From: Oceanobacillus alkalisoli
GTDB taxonomy: Bacteria > Bacillota > Bacilli > Bacillales > Amphibacillaceae
Direction of reading: 5' to 3'
Length of the DNA: 64,000 nt
Assembly (NCBI RefSeq): GCF_021556485.1
Contig: NZ_JAKGBW010000020.1
Location: 1-64,000, forward strand
Program-made: the position numbers and the translations under genes
Part shown: in pieces, positions 9,186 to 18,267 of the stretch
Position numbering within the stretch: position 1 is the stretch's first letter
How the letters are laid out: the number at the start of each line of letters is the position of its first letter
Notes under the pieces: generated by a model
Seen by the model: the letters and a program-made list of their open reading frames with translations, nothing else
What the model was told of the DNA's origin: nothing
Databases searched by the model: none

Positions 9186-10465
9186 TATAAATCTTCCTTT
9201 CTCACTTGGATAGAATTAGCATGAGCCGTTAATCCTTCAACATTTGCTAACTGTTTAATTTGTTCACTTGCAGCAACGAACGCCTCTTGTGGATAGCTGA
9301 TGATGGTTGAGCGTGTAACAAAATCATAGACACCAAGCCCAGAGGCGAAGCGAGCTGTTCCGCTTGTTGGTAATGTGTGGTTTGGTCCGGCAAAATAATC
9401 TCCGAGCGGTTCTGGTGAATAGTTTCCTAAGAAAATTGCACCAGCATGTTTGATCTTTTGCAAGAGTTCCATTGGATGTTCGACCATTAATTCCAAGTGC
9501 TCCGGAGCGATTTGGTTGGATATTTCTGCTGCCATCTCCAAATCTCCAGCAATAATGATTCTGCCGTTCGCCTCAATTGATGCTTGGATGATTTCTTTTC
9601 TTTCTAATTTTTCCGTTTGCTCGGCAATTTCTTTTTGAATTGCGGCAGCCTGTTCTTTATTTGTCGTAACACAAATGGCACTTGCAGATTCATCATGTTC
9701 TGCTTGAGATAATAAATCAGCCGCAACATAACGAGGATTCGCCTTCTCATCTGCAATTACACAAATTTCACTCGGTCCCGCTATCATGTCGATGCCGACC
9801 GTGCCATACACCCACTTTTTCGCACGGGCGACATACGCATTTCCAGGTCCGACGATTTTATCGACTCGTTTTACCGTTTCTGTCCCGTAAGCGAGTGCGG
9901 CAATAGCTTGAGCACCGCCAACTTTATAAATTTTCTCGACCCCAATGAGTTTCGCGGCAAGCAGGACGTATGGATTCACTTTTCCGTCTTTATCCACTGG
10001 TGTCGTAATTGCAATCTCCTCGACCCCTGCAATTTGCGCTGGAATGATCGTCATTAATACCGTCGATGGGTAGGCGGCTTTCCCACCAGGGATGTATGCA
10101 CCAACTCGTTCAATCGGGGTTACTTTCTGACCAAGAAGAATTCCTTGTTCTTGTGAAATCATCCATGACTTTTCCTTTTGCTCCAAATGGTAATTGCGGA
10201 TATTTTCTGCCGCTTCTTTTAAAGCCGTGACAAGTTCAGGTGCAGCAATTTTTTCAGCCTCGGAAAATTCTTCTTCACGTACGAGGAGGCCATCAAGTGC
10301 GGCGCCGTCAAATTGCTCTGTATACTCATATAGAGCAGCATCTTTCTTCTCTTGAACCGTGCGGATGATTTCGAGCACTGTATCGTCAAGTGCTGCTTCA
10401 ATTGTTTCAATCTCTGTTCGATCGTTCCATTCTTTTGCAAATGCTTCCGCTGTGATTATTTTCAT
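9185..10465 (-). CDS. hisD: Histidinol dehydrogenase
   Basis: NAD-dependent zinc enzyme oxidising L-histidinol to histidine in two steps, 426 aa, normal length. Recognisable blocks are IPGGKAAYPSTVLM, VDKIVGPGNAYVARAKKWV, the zinc-ligand region LLSQAEHDESA, the catalytic APEHLELM and the C-terminal YDFVTRSTIISY. It overlaps hisG by 4 bp (ATGA) and hisB by 1 bp, as expected for a coupled operon. Confidence 0.96.
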   Translation of the reverse strand: MKIITAEAFAKEWNDRTEIETIEAALDDTVLEIIRTVQEKKDAALYEYTEQFDGAALDGLLVREEEFSEAEKIAAPELVTALKEAAENIRNYHLEQKEKSWMISQEQGILLGQKVTPIERVGAYIPGGKAAYPSTVLMTIIPAQIAGVEEIAITTPVDKDGKVNPYVLLAAKLIGVEKIYKVGGAQAIAALAYGTETVKRVDKIVGPGNAYVARAKKWVYGTVGIDMIAGPSEICVIADEKANPRYVAADLLSQAEHDESASAICVTTNKEQAAAIQKEIAEQTEKLERKEIIQASIEANGRIIIAGDLEMAAEISNQIAPEHLELMVEHPMELLQKIKHAGAIFLGNYSPEPLGDYFAGPNHTLPTSGTARFASGLGVYDFVTRSTIISYPQEAFVAASEQIKQLANVEGLTAHANSIQVRKEDL

Positions 10466-11097
10466 GGTGTTCTCTCCAATGCATGGTTTAGTTGATCGAT
10501 AAAGCTTCTTACTTCTGTCGCTTTTGTCGCGAAGCTCGCTTTATTTACAATTAAGCGGGTACTGATATCATCGATGTCTTCCAGTACCGCAAGACCATTT
10601 TCCTTTAATGTATTACCGGTTTCGACGATATCCACAATCACGTCAGCTAAACCAATAAGAGGAGCCAGCTCAACGGAACCATTTAATTTTACGGTTTCAA
10701 TTTCTTGCCCCTTCCGGCTGAAATGCTTCTCGGCAACATTCGGATATTTCGTTGCCACGGTTAGGGGCCGGTTCGCATCAATCGTATAATCGGGGAAGCC
10801 GGCTACAGAGAATTTACATTTACCAATTCCGAGATCAAGCAGTTCATACACTTCTGCCCGTGATTCTAAGATATTATCCTTGCCGACAATTCCGATGTCG
10901 GCTGCACCTCTTTCCACATAGGTCGGCACATCGACCGCTTTTACAAAGATTAATTTAATTGATTCATCGGCATTATAGAATACGAGTTTCCGGCTCTTTT
11001 CATGGAAGTCGATGAACTGCATGTCAGCTGCTTCCAATGTTTCGATTGTATGTTTTGCTGGTCTCCCTTTTGCAAGGGCTATCGTTAGTTTTTCCAT
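10462..11097 (-). CDS. hisG: ATP phosphoribosyltransferase, short form catalytic subunit
   Basis: Commits ATP and PRPP to histidine synthesis. The protein is the short HisG (211 aa) that lacks the C-terminal regulatory domain and therefore needs HisZ, encoded just upstream. The PRPP-binding motif is in LADVIVDIVETGNTLKENG. The start is ATG 11097 with a strong AGGAGGTG ribosome binding site inside the end of hisZ; an upstream in-frame ATG at 11145 would sit inside hisZ and is rejected. Confidence 0.95.
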   Translation of the reverse strand: MEKLTIALAKGRPAKHTIETLEAADMQFIDFHEKSRKLVFYNADESIKLIFVKAVDVPTYVERGAADIGIVGKDNILESRAEVYELLDLGIGKCKFSVAGFPDYTIDANRPLTVATKYPNVAEKHFSRKGQEIETVKLNGSVELAPLIGLADVIVDIVETGNTLKENGLAVLEDIDDISTRLIVNKASFATKATEVRSFIDQLNHALERTP

Positions 11098-11098
11098 C

Positions 11099-12325
11099 TT
11101 AGACACCTCCTGTTGCCTGTTCCACGATGTTAAGTAATTCATCATCTGTCTTTACTTGATGCTCCATTCCATTTACAACAACTCTTCCGTTTGCTTGAAA
11201 AATGATTCCGGCTTGTTCCGCGTCCCGGTCTAATGGTTTTGTAATGACGGGATAGCCTTGTTCACGGAGAAGCTTAGCTGCTGAAAATGCATTTCCTCTT
11301 GCTTCAGGAACATATAATAGTTGTAATGGCGGGTTATTATTGTCTTCGATTCGTTTGTGTTGCTTAAGTGCTTCGAGTACGACATCAACTTCGTAGGCGA
11401 AACCGATTGCCGGCATTGCTTTACCGAACTGTTCTCCGAGCTGGTCATAGCGTCCGCCCATTAAAACAGGTTTTCCGATGTTTTCAACGAATCCTTGGAA
11501 AATGATATCTGTATAATAATGCATATTATTGATTAACCCGAGGTTGAGGGTCAGATGTTCCAATATGCCGTAATCAGCGAGCACTTCTGTAACATCTTTT
11601 AAATTATTTAGCACCTCTTGCATGTGCTCATTTCGGATGATTGCTTTCGTCTCCTCCAAAACCGCTTGCGGATTCCCATAAAGCAGGGGAATGGCATAGA
11701 GTGCTTGCTGCAGTTCTTCTGAGATTTTGAGTTGTTTTAAAAATGGCTCCATTTCCACCATGTTTTTCGACTGGATCAATTCTTCGAGCTGCTGTAACTC
11801 ATCATCGGTTAAGTTTGCTTGCTCCACTAATTCCTTGAAAAATCCTGCATGCCCGACTTCGAGTTTAAAGTTGTCAAAACCGATTTCCTTTAATGTATGG
11901 ACTGCTAGGGCGATGACTTCTGCATCCGCTTCCGGCTGTTTATTACCGAACAATTCGACACCAGCCTGCGTGCTTTCTTTACTCGAACCATTACCACCCT
12001 GTTCCCGGTATACATTGAATATATAAAATAACCGCTGCTCGCTTCCGTTGATCTCCCGGTCTAAGGCAGTCGATCGAGTGATTGGTATCGTACCGTCAGG
12101 GCGGAGAACAAGAACTTTCCCGCTGCGGTCAATCACCTTGATCATTTCATTCTTATTCACCGTCTTCTGAATGGAAGCATATGTATCATAGTCCTCAAAA
12201 GCGGGTGTATGTACTTGCTCATAACCGTACGTGGCAAATCTTGTTCTTAGTTTCCGGATGAGCTGGCTTTTAATTTTATAACTCCGAACCGCTTGGTTGC
12301 TTAATCTCTCTTTTTTCTGTTGCAT
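11099..12325 (-). CDS. hisZ: ATP phosphoribosyltransferase regulatory subunit
   Basis: Histidyl-tRNA-synthetase-like regulatory partner of short HisG, 408 aa. It keeps class II synthetase landmarks (RPDGTIPITRS, FYIFNVYREQ, LGLINNMHYYTDIIFQGF, GGRYDQLGEQFG) but lacks the anticodon-binding end of true HisRS. It is the first gene of the his operon, behind a consensus promoter. HisG-HisZ hetero-octamers are usually feedback-inhibited by histidine. Confidence 0.94.
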   Translation of the reverse strand: MQQKKERLSNQAVRSYKIKSQLIRKLRTRFATYGYEQVHTPAFEDYDTYASIQKTVNKNEMIKVIDRSGKVLVLRPDGTIPITRSTALDREINGSEQRLFYIFNVYREQGGNGSSKESTQAGVELFGNKQPEADAEVIALAVHTLKEIGFDNFKLEVGHAGFFKELVEQANLTDDELQQLEELIQSKNMVEMEPFLKQLKISEELQQALYAIPLLYGNPQAVLEETKAIIRNEHMQEVLNNLKDVTEVLADYGILEHLTLNLGLINNMHYYTDIIFQGFVENIGKPVLMGGRYDQLGEQFGKAMPAIGFAYEVDVVLEALKQHKRIEDNNNPPLQLLYVPEARGNAFSAAKLLREQGYPVITKPLDRDAEQAGIIFQANGRVVVNGMEHQVKTDDELLNIVEQATGGV

Positions 12326-12404
12326 GCAAATCTCCTTCCCTATTGAACTTCATCTTTTTATCGATTTATCGCTTTATTACTTCATCTAATTAAAGTTATA
12401 TAGT

Positions 12405-12433
12405 ATTATAATAATTACGAAGAAGAAAGTCAA
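12405..12433 (-). promoter_or_regulatory. SigA promoter of the his operon
   Basis: On the minus strand TTGACT (12433-12428) and TATAAT (12410-12405) are exactly 17 bp apart, nearly perfect consensus, about 80 bp upstream of hisZ. I saw no T-box, histidine leader peptide or obvious operator between it and hisZ, so control of the operon is not evident. Confidence 0.85.
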
Positions 12434-12464
12434 TTCATTCTTTCGTAAAAATTATTATAAAAGA

Positions 12465-12539
12465 AACTTCATTCAGTGGGAGGTTTATTTCCTCCGGTTT
12501 AGAGGTGGGGTATTACAGACCGTTAATCCGTGATAAAAT
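12465..12539 (+). repeat. Short dispersed repeat (family E), copy ahead of hisJ
   Basis: Contains TTCATTCAGTGGGAGG and then GGGGTATTACAGACCGTTAA followed by TCCGTGATAAAAT. Close relatives occur at 25117-25154 (minus), 39009-39045, 45346-45395 and 53305-53341 (minus), with a weak copy at 3301-3325. The TTACAG and TAAAAT inside this copy are spaced roughly like a promoter just before hisJ. No coding capacity. Confidence 0.7.
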
Positions 12540-12580
12540 GATAGATTAACAGAAGGAAAATGTTAAAGGAGCGAGGATTC

Positions 12581-13378
12581 ATGTTTGATTACCACATGCA
12601 CAGTACATTCTCCGCAGATTGTGAGACACCAATGGAGAAAACAATTGAAAAAGCGATCGACTTAGAACTTCAGGAAATTTGTTTCACCGACCATCTCGAT
12701 TATGATTACCCGGATAAAGATTGGATTTTCGAATTTGACTTAAAAGAATATGATAGGAAGCTTAAGGAGCTTCAGGAAAAATACGAGGGAAGGATCAGGA
12801 TTAAAAAAGGGGTGGAAATTGGACTTCAGCCACATGTTCTTCATCAGTATGAAGAGTTGATGGGAGCGGAAGAATTTGATTTCGTCATCGTTTCCATGCA
12901 TGCGACAGAAAGAAAAGATTTGCATTCGGGGGAGTTCTTCGAAGGGAAGACAGTGGACGAAGCATATGAGATTTACTACCAGGAGCTGCTTGACTGTATA
13001 AAGGAATATAAGCAATTTAGTATTCTCGGTCATCTGGACTTGGTGAAACGTTATACGACGGAAAAGAGTAAGAGAAATTTTCATGAAATTATTCGGGAAA
13101 TCTTTGCCGAAATCATTCCGGCGGGGAAAGGGATTGAGATTAATACGTCCGGTACGAGGTACGGACTTGAGGGTGGCATGCCGAGCCCTGATATATTAAA
13201 GCTGTATAAAGAATGCGGCGGGGAAATCATTACGTTAGGCTCGGACTCTCATGTACCGGATACGTTGGCTTTTGAATTTTCAGCAGCCATTCTTAATTTG
13301 CAAGAAGCGGGTTTTAAATATATTGCAACCTATACGGCAGGAAAGCCAGAATTTCATCCGATTGATCGAATAATATAA
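12581..13378 (+). CDS. hisJ: Histidinol-phosphatase, PHP family
   Basis: Hydrolyses histidinol phosphate to histidinol, the eighth step of histidine synthesis, through a PHP-family trinuclear metal centre. Metal motifs are DYHMHSTFSADC at the N-terminus, FTDHLDYD near residue 42, a His in SMHAT, GHLDLVKRY and the C-terminal GSDSHVPDT. Length 265 aa. I use ATG 12581 (AAAGGAG nine bases upstream) rather than ATG 12560. It is divergent from the his operon and lies behind a family-E repeat copy. Called hisJ or hisK in different Bacillus annotations. Confidence 0.9.
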   Translation: MFDYHMHSTFSADCETPMEKTIEKAIDLELQEICFTDHLDYDYPDKDWIFEFDLKEYDRKLKELQEKYEGRIRIKKGVEIGLQPHVLHQYEELMGAEEFDFVIVSMHATERKDLHSGEFFEGKTVDEAYEIYYQELLDCIKEYKQFSILGHLDLVKRYTTEKSKRNFHEIIREIFAEIIPAGKGIEINTSGTRYGLEGGMPSPDILKLYKECGGEIITLGSDSHVPDTLAFEFSAAILNLQEAGFKYIATYTAGKPEFHPIDRII

Positions 13379-13479
13379 TGTTTATTGTGGCAAGATTTAT
13401 CACAATATCTTACACTATAGAAGCGAGTGGAATTTGATGAAAATGACACGAGGAATTTCTGATTAAAGGATGATAGGCA

Positions 13480-14400
13480 TTGACGATGACAGATCCAATT
13501 TATGATAAATTAATTCGTATAACAGCAAAAGAAAATGTATTGAAAGATGAGCCCTTAAAGGAACATCTGTATACAAAACTTGGTGGGAAAACGGATTATT
13601 ATGTGACGCCGGAGAACTACGGGGAAGTGCAGGAGATTGTCCGCTTTGCGAATAAAGCTGATGTGGATTTCACCTTGCTTGGCAACGGTTCGAACCTGAT
13701 TGTCCGGGATGGTGGAATCCGTGGTATTGTTATGAACTTGCAGAAGCTTTCTGCAATTAAACGAGAAGGTGACGCGGTCATTGCGGAAAGTGGTGCAAGG
13801 ATTATTGATGCTTCCAGGTATGCCTTACAAGAAAGGCTTTCCGGACTTGAATTTGCTTGCGGTATTCCCGGATCTGTTGGTGGAGCACTCTACATGAATG
13901 CGGGTGCTTACGGAGGGGAGATTAAAGATGTCCTCCGTAGTACCCTCGTTTGCACGAAAGACGGGGAACTGAAGACATTGCAAGCGGACGAACTGGATCT
14001 GGATTACCGCACGAGCAACATTCCGGATAACGGCTATATCGTTCTTGAAGCAACCTTTGATTTAAAGGAAGGAGCTTATGAGGAGATAAAGGCTGTAATG
14101 GATGATTTGACGGAGAAGCGGGAATCGAAGCAGCCACTCGAATATCCATCTTGCGGGAGTGTTTTCAAGCGTCCGCCTGGTTATTTCGCTGGAAAACTCA
14201 TTCAGGACAGCAATCTTCAAGGTGTCCGGATTGGCGGCGCCGAAGTGTCCAAGAAGCATGCCGGTTTCATCGTGAATGTCGACGGGGCAACAGCAACCGA
14301 GTATATTAAGCTGATTGAACATGTGCAGGAAACGGTACAAGACAAATTCGGAGTCGCCCTTGAACGGGAAGTCCGAATTATTGGGGAAGAAAAACAGTAG
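13480..14400 (+). CDS. murB: UDP-N-acetylenolpyruvoylglucosamine reductase
   Basis: FAD- and NADPH-dependent enzyme making UDP-MurNAc for peptidoglycan. The 306-aa protein has the FAD-binding [14 protein letters not shown] and the [22 protein letters not shown] region (written as one motif with breaks in related enzymes). The type II C-terminal substrate domain has SCGSVFKRP, whose serine is the likely proton donor. TTG 13480 is used because AAAGGATG lies seven bases ahead; ATG 13486 is the alternative. It stands alone before a strong terminator, outside the division cluster. Confidence 0.94.
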   Translation: MTMTDPIYDKLIRITAKENVLKDEPLKEHLYTKLGGKTDYYVTPENYGEVQEIVRFANKADVDFTLLGNGSNLIVRDGGIRGIVMNLQKLSAIKREGDAVIAESGARIIDASRYALQERLSGLEFACGIPGSVGGALYMNAGAYGGEIKDVLRSTLVCTKDGELKTLQADELDLDYRTSNIPDNGYIVLEATFDLKEGAYEEIKAVMDDLTEKRESKQPLEYPSCGSVFKRPPGYFAGKLIQDSNLQGVRIGGAEVSKKHAGFIVNVDGATATEYIKLIEHVQETVQDKFGVALEREVRIIGEEKQ

Positions 14401-14419
14401 CTTAATCCAATGAAAACCA

Positions 14420-14465
14420 AAACCACCGGATGCTCAACATAAGGCATCCGGTGGTTTAATTTTTT
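14420..14465. terminator. Bidirectional terminator between murB and ehuA
   Basis: A perfect 14-bp stem (AAACCACCGGATGC / GCATCCGGTGGTTT, arms 14420-14433 and 14444-14457) has A-rich and T-rich flanks on both sides, between converging genes. Confidence 0.88.
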
Positions 14466-14472
14466 ATTCTGA

Positions 14473-15243
14473 TCAGCTGCGGAATCTGCTTAAGAAGCTT
14501 TGCAACCGTTCATTTTGTGAATGCTCAATCACTTCTTTTGCAGATCCTTGCTCTGCAATAACGCCTTCATCAAGGAAGAGTACTTTATCCGCGATATCTA
14601 ATGCGAAGTCCATCTCGTGTGTAACAAGCACCATCGCCATATCCTCATGCTGGGCAAGGTCGCGGATCACTTCCAGTACTTCACCGACAAGCTCGGGATC
14701 AAGTGCTGATGTAACTTCATCAAACAGCATGATCTTCGGGCGCATGACAACTGCTCTTGCCATTGCAACTCGCTGTTTTTGACCACCTGAGAGCTGGCTT
14801 GGATAATTATCAATTTTGTCACCTAGCCCTACACGCTCAAGCATTTCAACTGCCCGTTTTCGTACTTCATCTTTGTTTTCCTTTTTCACATGAACCGGTG
14901 CAGTCATGCAATTTTCCAGAATCGTCATATGCGGAAATAAATTAAAATGCTGGAAAACCATACCGATATCACCGCGCACGTTACGTAAATGGTTCTCATT
15001 TGCGCGAACCATATCTCCGTTCTTTTCCATTTTCCATAAATTTTTGCCGTCGACGACAATATCTCCTGAAGTTGGTTCTTCAAGTGTCATCAACAAGCGA
15101 ATGATCGTTGTTTTACCGGAACCACTTGGTCCGATAACCGCTACTTTTTCTGCTGGGTTTATATCTAAATTAATTCCTTTTAATACCTCGACATCACCAA
15201 AGGATTTACAAACATCCCGATATTGTACAATAGGTGCAGTCAT
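14473..15243 (-). CDS. ehuA: Ectoine-type ABC transporter ATP-binding protein, EhuA-like
   Basis: ATPase of a polar-amino-acid/ectoine family importer, 256 aa. Walker A GPSGSGKT is near residue 36, Q-loop FQHFNLFPHM near 103, signature LSGGQKQRVAMARA near 155, Walker B IMLFDEVTSALD near 176 and the switch His in VTHEMDF. Last gene of a four-gene minus-strand operon with a TIGR-type Ehu arrangement. The ectoine/hydroxyectoine specificity rests on the binding protein's resemblance to EhuB and is inferred. Confidence 0.85.
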   Translation of the reverse strand: MTAPIVQYRDVCKSFGDVEVLKGINLDINPAEKVAVIGPSGSGKTTIIRLLMTLEEPTSGDIVVDGKNLWKMEKNGDMVRANENHLRNVRGDIGMVFQHFNLFPHMTILENCMTAPVHVKKENKDEVRKRAVEMLERVGLGDKIDNYPSQLSGGQKQRVAMARAVVMRPKIMLFDEVTSALDPELVGEVLEVIRDLAQHEDMAMVLVTHEMDFALDIADKVLFLDEGVIAEQGSAKEVIEHSQNERLQSFLSRFRS

Positions 15244-15261
15244 TTTCTCATCACTTCTCCT

Positions 15262-15963
15262 TTATGAACTTTTGGCTGCAGCATTCTTATCAAACCTCGT
15301 ATTCATTTTTACTTCGAGCTTCCGGATTAGAACGGCGGAAGGATAGCTCAGCACGAGGAAAATAATCCCGACAATGGTTAGAGGCTCCAAATAAGCAAAG
15401 TTTCTTGCACCATACGTGTTCGCTCGGAGTAAGATTTCAGCAACACTGATTGTGGATGCGAGGGGCACTTCTTTAAACATAATGATAAAGTAGTTTCCAA
15501 GCATCGGAATTGTCGGTGGGATTGCCTGTGGCAGAATAATCATTCTCCACTTGTCCATCGTACTGAGGTTGAGTGCTTTAGCTGCTTCCCATTGTCCTTT
15601 TTCTACGCTTTCAATACCTGCACGGTAAATTTCAGCAATGTATGTACTGAAATGCAGACCAAGCCCGAGAATGGCACTCGTCATTGGACTTAACGTAACA
15701 CCGACAACAGGGATGACCGGCCAAGCATAATAGATGAAAAACAATTGTACAAGTGGTGGGGTTGAACGGATGAATTCCATTACCCATGTCACAATCCAAT
15801 TGAAGCTTTTTATCGGAATTCTTTTCAGAAATGTCCAGACGAAACCGAATAGTAGTGAAAATAAGAAACAGGAAATGGTTAATACAATTGTAATCCATAA
15901 ACCGTCTAATACGAAAGGGAGGGCATCAAGGAACCTTTCCCAGCTCCAGTAGGTTGAATTCAT
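15262..15963 (-). CDS. ehuD: Ectoine-type ABC transporter permease, EhuD-like
   Basis: Inner-membrane permease of the HisM/GlnP type, 233 aa. It has about five membrane helices and the EAA loop EAAKALNLSTMDKWRMIILPQAIP near residue 140 that docks on the ATPase. It overlaps ehuC by 4 bp. Two different permeases in one operon imply a heterodimeric channel, as in the Sinorhizobium Ehu system. Confidence 0.85.
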   Translation of the reverse strand: MNSTYWSWERFLDALPFVLDGLWITIVLTISCFLFSLLFGFVWTFLKRIPIKSFNWIVTWVMEFIRSTPPLVQLFFIYYAWPVIPVVGVTLSPMTSAILGLGLHFSTYIAEIYRAGIESVEKGQWEAAKALNLSTMDKWRMIILPQAIPPTIPMLGNYFIIMFKEVPLASTISVAEILLRANTYGARNFAYLEPLTIVGIIFLVLSYPSAVLIRKLEVKMNTRFDKNAAAKSS

Positions 15964-16631
15964 TGACTAGCAGCCCCCTTCTTTGCAATTTCTTCCCCTT
16001 TTCTCGTCAGCCAGATTAATGGCAAAGCAAGGAGGAAATAGAACACAAGGACAACTAAGTATACAATTGGTGTAATAGAAGCATTTGTACTTCTAATAAT
16101 GTCTCCATAATAGAGAACATCGGTTAACCCGATTAAAGATACTAAAGATGTTCCTTTAAGGATTTGAATAGTGTAATTTCCAAACTCAGGCAGCATCATC
16201 CGGACAGCCTGGGGGAAGATGATGAAACGCATCCGCTGAAAGCTCGACATATTTAAAGCAGTCGCAGCTTCTGTTTGTCCTTGATCGACTGATAGAATCG
16301 ATGAGCGGACAACTTCGGAAAGGTATGCGCCATAATTCAACCCAATTGCAATGACCCCGATCCACCAGTTGGATGCAACTTGGATATTAAGCAGCATCGG
16401 AATTGCGTAATAGAGCCAGAATAATTGAACGATAAGCGAGGTTCCGCGGAATACTTCCACATAAAAACCGCCTACTTTTCTAATAATGATATTTCTGGAT
16501 AATCTGGAGAGCCCAGCAACGAATGCCATAATATAAGCAAACAAGGATGCTGCCAGCAAAATCGTAATCGTCACTTCCAAACCTCTTGCAATTTGAGGAA
16601 CAACCTCCATTATTGCATTAATAACAACCAC
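15960..16631 (-). CDS. ehuC: Ectoine-type ABC transporter permease, EhuC-like
   Basis: Second HisM/GlnP-type permease, 223 aa, with an EAA loop TEAATALNMSSFQRMRFIIF. GTG 16631 is given as the start but overlaps the AAGGAG ribosome binding site. ATT 16622 or ATG 16610 are alternatives, so the first seven residues are uncertain. It follows a stem-loop that separates it from the binding-protein gene. Confidence 0.85.
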   Translation of the reverse strand: MVVINAIMEVVPQIARGLEVTITILLAASLFAYIMAFVAGLSRLSRNIIIRKVGGFYVEVFRGTSLIVQLFWLYYAIPMLLNIQVASNWWIGVIAIGLNYGAYLSEVVRSSILSVDQGQTEAATALNMSSFQRMRFIIFPQAVRMMLPEFGNYTIQILKGTSLVSLIGLTDVLYYGDIIRSTNASITPIVYLVVLVFYFLLALPLIWLTRKGEEIAKKGAASQ

Positions 16632-16679
16632 TCCTTATTTATCTTGAAATTGAACATGGTGCGCTTCTGCCTTCGCGCG

Positions 16680-16718
16680 AAAAAATAAAGGTCCAGCCCT
16701 GGACAGGAACCGGACCTT
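16680..16718 (-). terminator. Intercistronic hairpin between ehuB and ehuC
   Basis: On the minus strand AAGGTCC/GGACCTT arms (16688-16694 and 16712-16718) enclose a second small palindrome and are followed by a T-rich run. In binding-protein transporters such partial terminators usually let the binding protein be made in excess over the membrane subunits; that role is inferred here. Confidence 0.65.
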
Positions 16719-16761
16719 ATGAAGTTACTGCATTATTCGTAGTTTACGGGAACGAGTATGT

Positions 16762-17661
16762 TTACTCTTCACCATTACATACTTGCTCCGTCGTCACTTC
16801 ACCATCAGCAACAAAATTTGTTTCACCATTAAATCCATTTGCTTCAAGTAGTTCTGCAACTGTTCCATCTTCTTTTAACTCTGCTAGTACTTCATTGTAT
16901 GCATCGCGTAATTCTTCATTATCTAAGCTAAAGGCTGCAGCACCATAACTTGGTACTCCCTCAATATCCGGTTGTTCGAATGATTCCACAAACTCAAGTT
17001 CATCCGAATCAAATGATTCAAGTGCCATTCTTACAGTCATTTCCGTACCAGTTGTAACATCAGCTCTTCCAGCTTGAACAGCTGAGAACGTAGATGGAAT
17101 ATCGGAAGCGGTTGTGATCTGGCTCTCATCTACACCTTCGTCCATTAAGAAACCAATTTCTGTTGCACCTTCCATAACAACAACTGTTAAGTCTGGATTA
17201 TCCGCAATATCTGCGTAACTTTGGATATCGTTTGGATTACCTGCCGGGACAACTAATCCCTCACCATATTGCATCTCTGGTTCACCGAATAATGCGTTCT
17301 CACAGCGCGCAGGCTGAATAGCCATGCCAGCTGTTACGACATCAAATTGTCCAGCTTGCACACCTGGAATCAACTGACTGAAATCCGCCAACTGAGATTC
17401 CATGTTTTCAACACCAAGCTCTTCAAAGACTGCCTTCGCTATATCTACAGCAGCTCCTTTTAGCTCTCCATCATCTTCATACGCATAAGGTGCTTCGTTG
17501 GCGAAACCAACTGTTACAGTGCCACTTTCTTGCAGCTCTTTTAATTTACTTGCCCCGCCCTCAGAGCCGTCAGCGGAACCATTTTCATCTCCATCGCCAG
17601 AACCACATGCCGTAAGTAAAAGTAATAAGCCCCCTAAAACTAAAACCCCTAATCGTTTCAC
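16762..17661 (-). CDS. ehuB: Ectoine-type substrate-binding lipoprotein, EhuB-like
   Basis: Membrane-anchored binding protein, 299 aa. The signal peptide ends in LTAC (Cys19), then a Gly/Asp/Ser linker and a type II binding fold (SBP_bac_3). The stretches TVGFANEAPYAY and PARCENALFGEPEMQYGEG resemble EhuB from Sinorhizobium (known to bind ectoine and hydroxyectoine through an Arg, a Glu and aromatic residues). A general polar amino acid is possible. GTG start with AGGAGG about 11 bases upstream. First gene of the operon; I found no convincing promoter upstream. Confidence 0.82.
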   Translation of the reverse strand: MKRLGVLVLGGLLLLLTACGSGDGDENGSADGSEGGASKLKELQESGTVTVGFANEAPYAYEDDGELKGAAVDIAKAVFEELGVENMESQLADFSQLIPGVQAGQFDVVTAGMAIQPARCENALFGEPEMQYGEGLVVPAGNPNDIQSYADIADNPDLTVVVMEGATEIGFLMDEGVDESQITTASDIPSTFSAVQAGRADVTTGTEMTVRMALESFDSDELEFVESFEQPDIEGVPSYGAAAFSLDNEELRDAYNEVLAELKEDGTVAELLEANGFNGETNFVADGEVTTEQVCNGEE

Positions 17662-17985
17662 GTTACTATTGACCTCCTAAGAATTTCTTTTCCTTCTTTT
17701 TTCAAAAAGAAAATATCTGAGAAAGAAAAGCACTCTATATTTTTATGTTGTTACAATGGTATCGATAAACAAGGTTTCACTCAAACGTGATAAAATGAGA
17801 TAGAATTCGGTTAACCCTCAAATTTCCGAATAATCCATACCTCAATTGGATATACAAAAACATCCTCCCATATCATCCCAATTACTCGTCTATCCCCAAG
17901 ATTTCCTTTTAGCGAATAAAAATAATGTGGACAGAAAAGCTAAAAGTCATTAAGATTGAAATAAGAATAAATTAAGTAATAGAGG

Positions 17986-18258
17986 TTGTTCAAAAAGTCC
18001 GGTAAAAATGACACTTCGTAAATGGGAGGTTCTACTAAGACCGTCCACGTCCTGTGGACAACGTAGAACTCACCACTTCCTGTGGAAGCTCGTTGGCTCG
18101 CTTCTCCGCTCCTCATGTACCTACCTAACGTACATTCCGGTGCCGGGAGCTTTGCCGCCTCGAATTTCGATGCACAGGATGTGCTAGTGTCGGCGTTGCA
18201 ACAGGACGTTGCTTATTTAGCCGACCTCGGTCCTTTTTATCCTCCTTTTTGGACACAC
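17986..18258 (+). repeat. MITE-like element (family D) abutting the DUF456 gene
   Basis: A GC-richer non-coding block with imperfect terminal inverted repeats: GAGGTTGTTCAAAAAGTCC on the left, and TCCTCCTTTTTGGACACAC on the right in opposite orientation. It contains several short palindromes (CCACTTCCTGTGGAAG, GTCCTGTGGAC). An open frame through it fuses to the next gene but is not protein-like. It stops 9 bp before the DUF456 start codon, so it has probably replaced that gene's natural upstream region. The rest of 17662-17985 holds no gene I can support. Confidence 0.65.
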
Positions 18259-18267
18259 ACTAATAGA

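Noticed and set aside
17662-17985. Promoter for ehuB
   Set aside because: No -35/-10 pair with acceptable spacing could be found on the minus strand, so none is reported.
18082-18267. Open frame fused in front of the DUF456 protein
   Set aside because: The 62 residues are translated from the family-D repeat, have an unnatural composition and are absent from the family.
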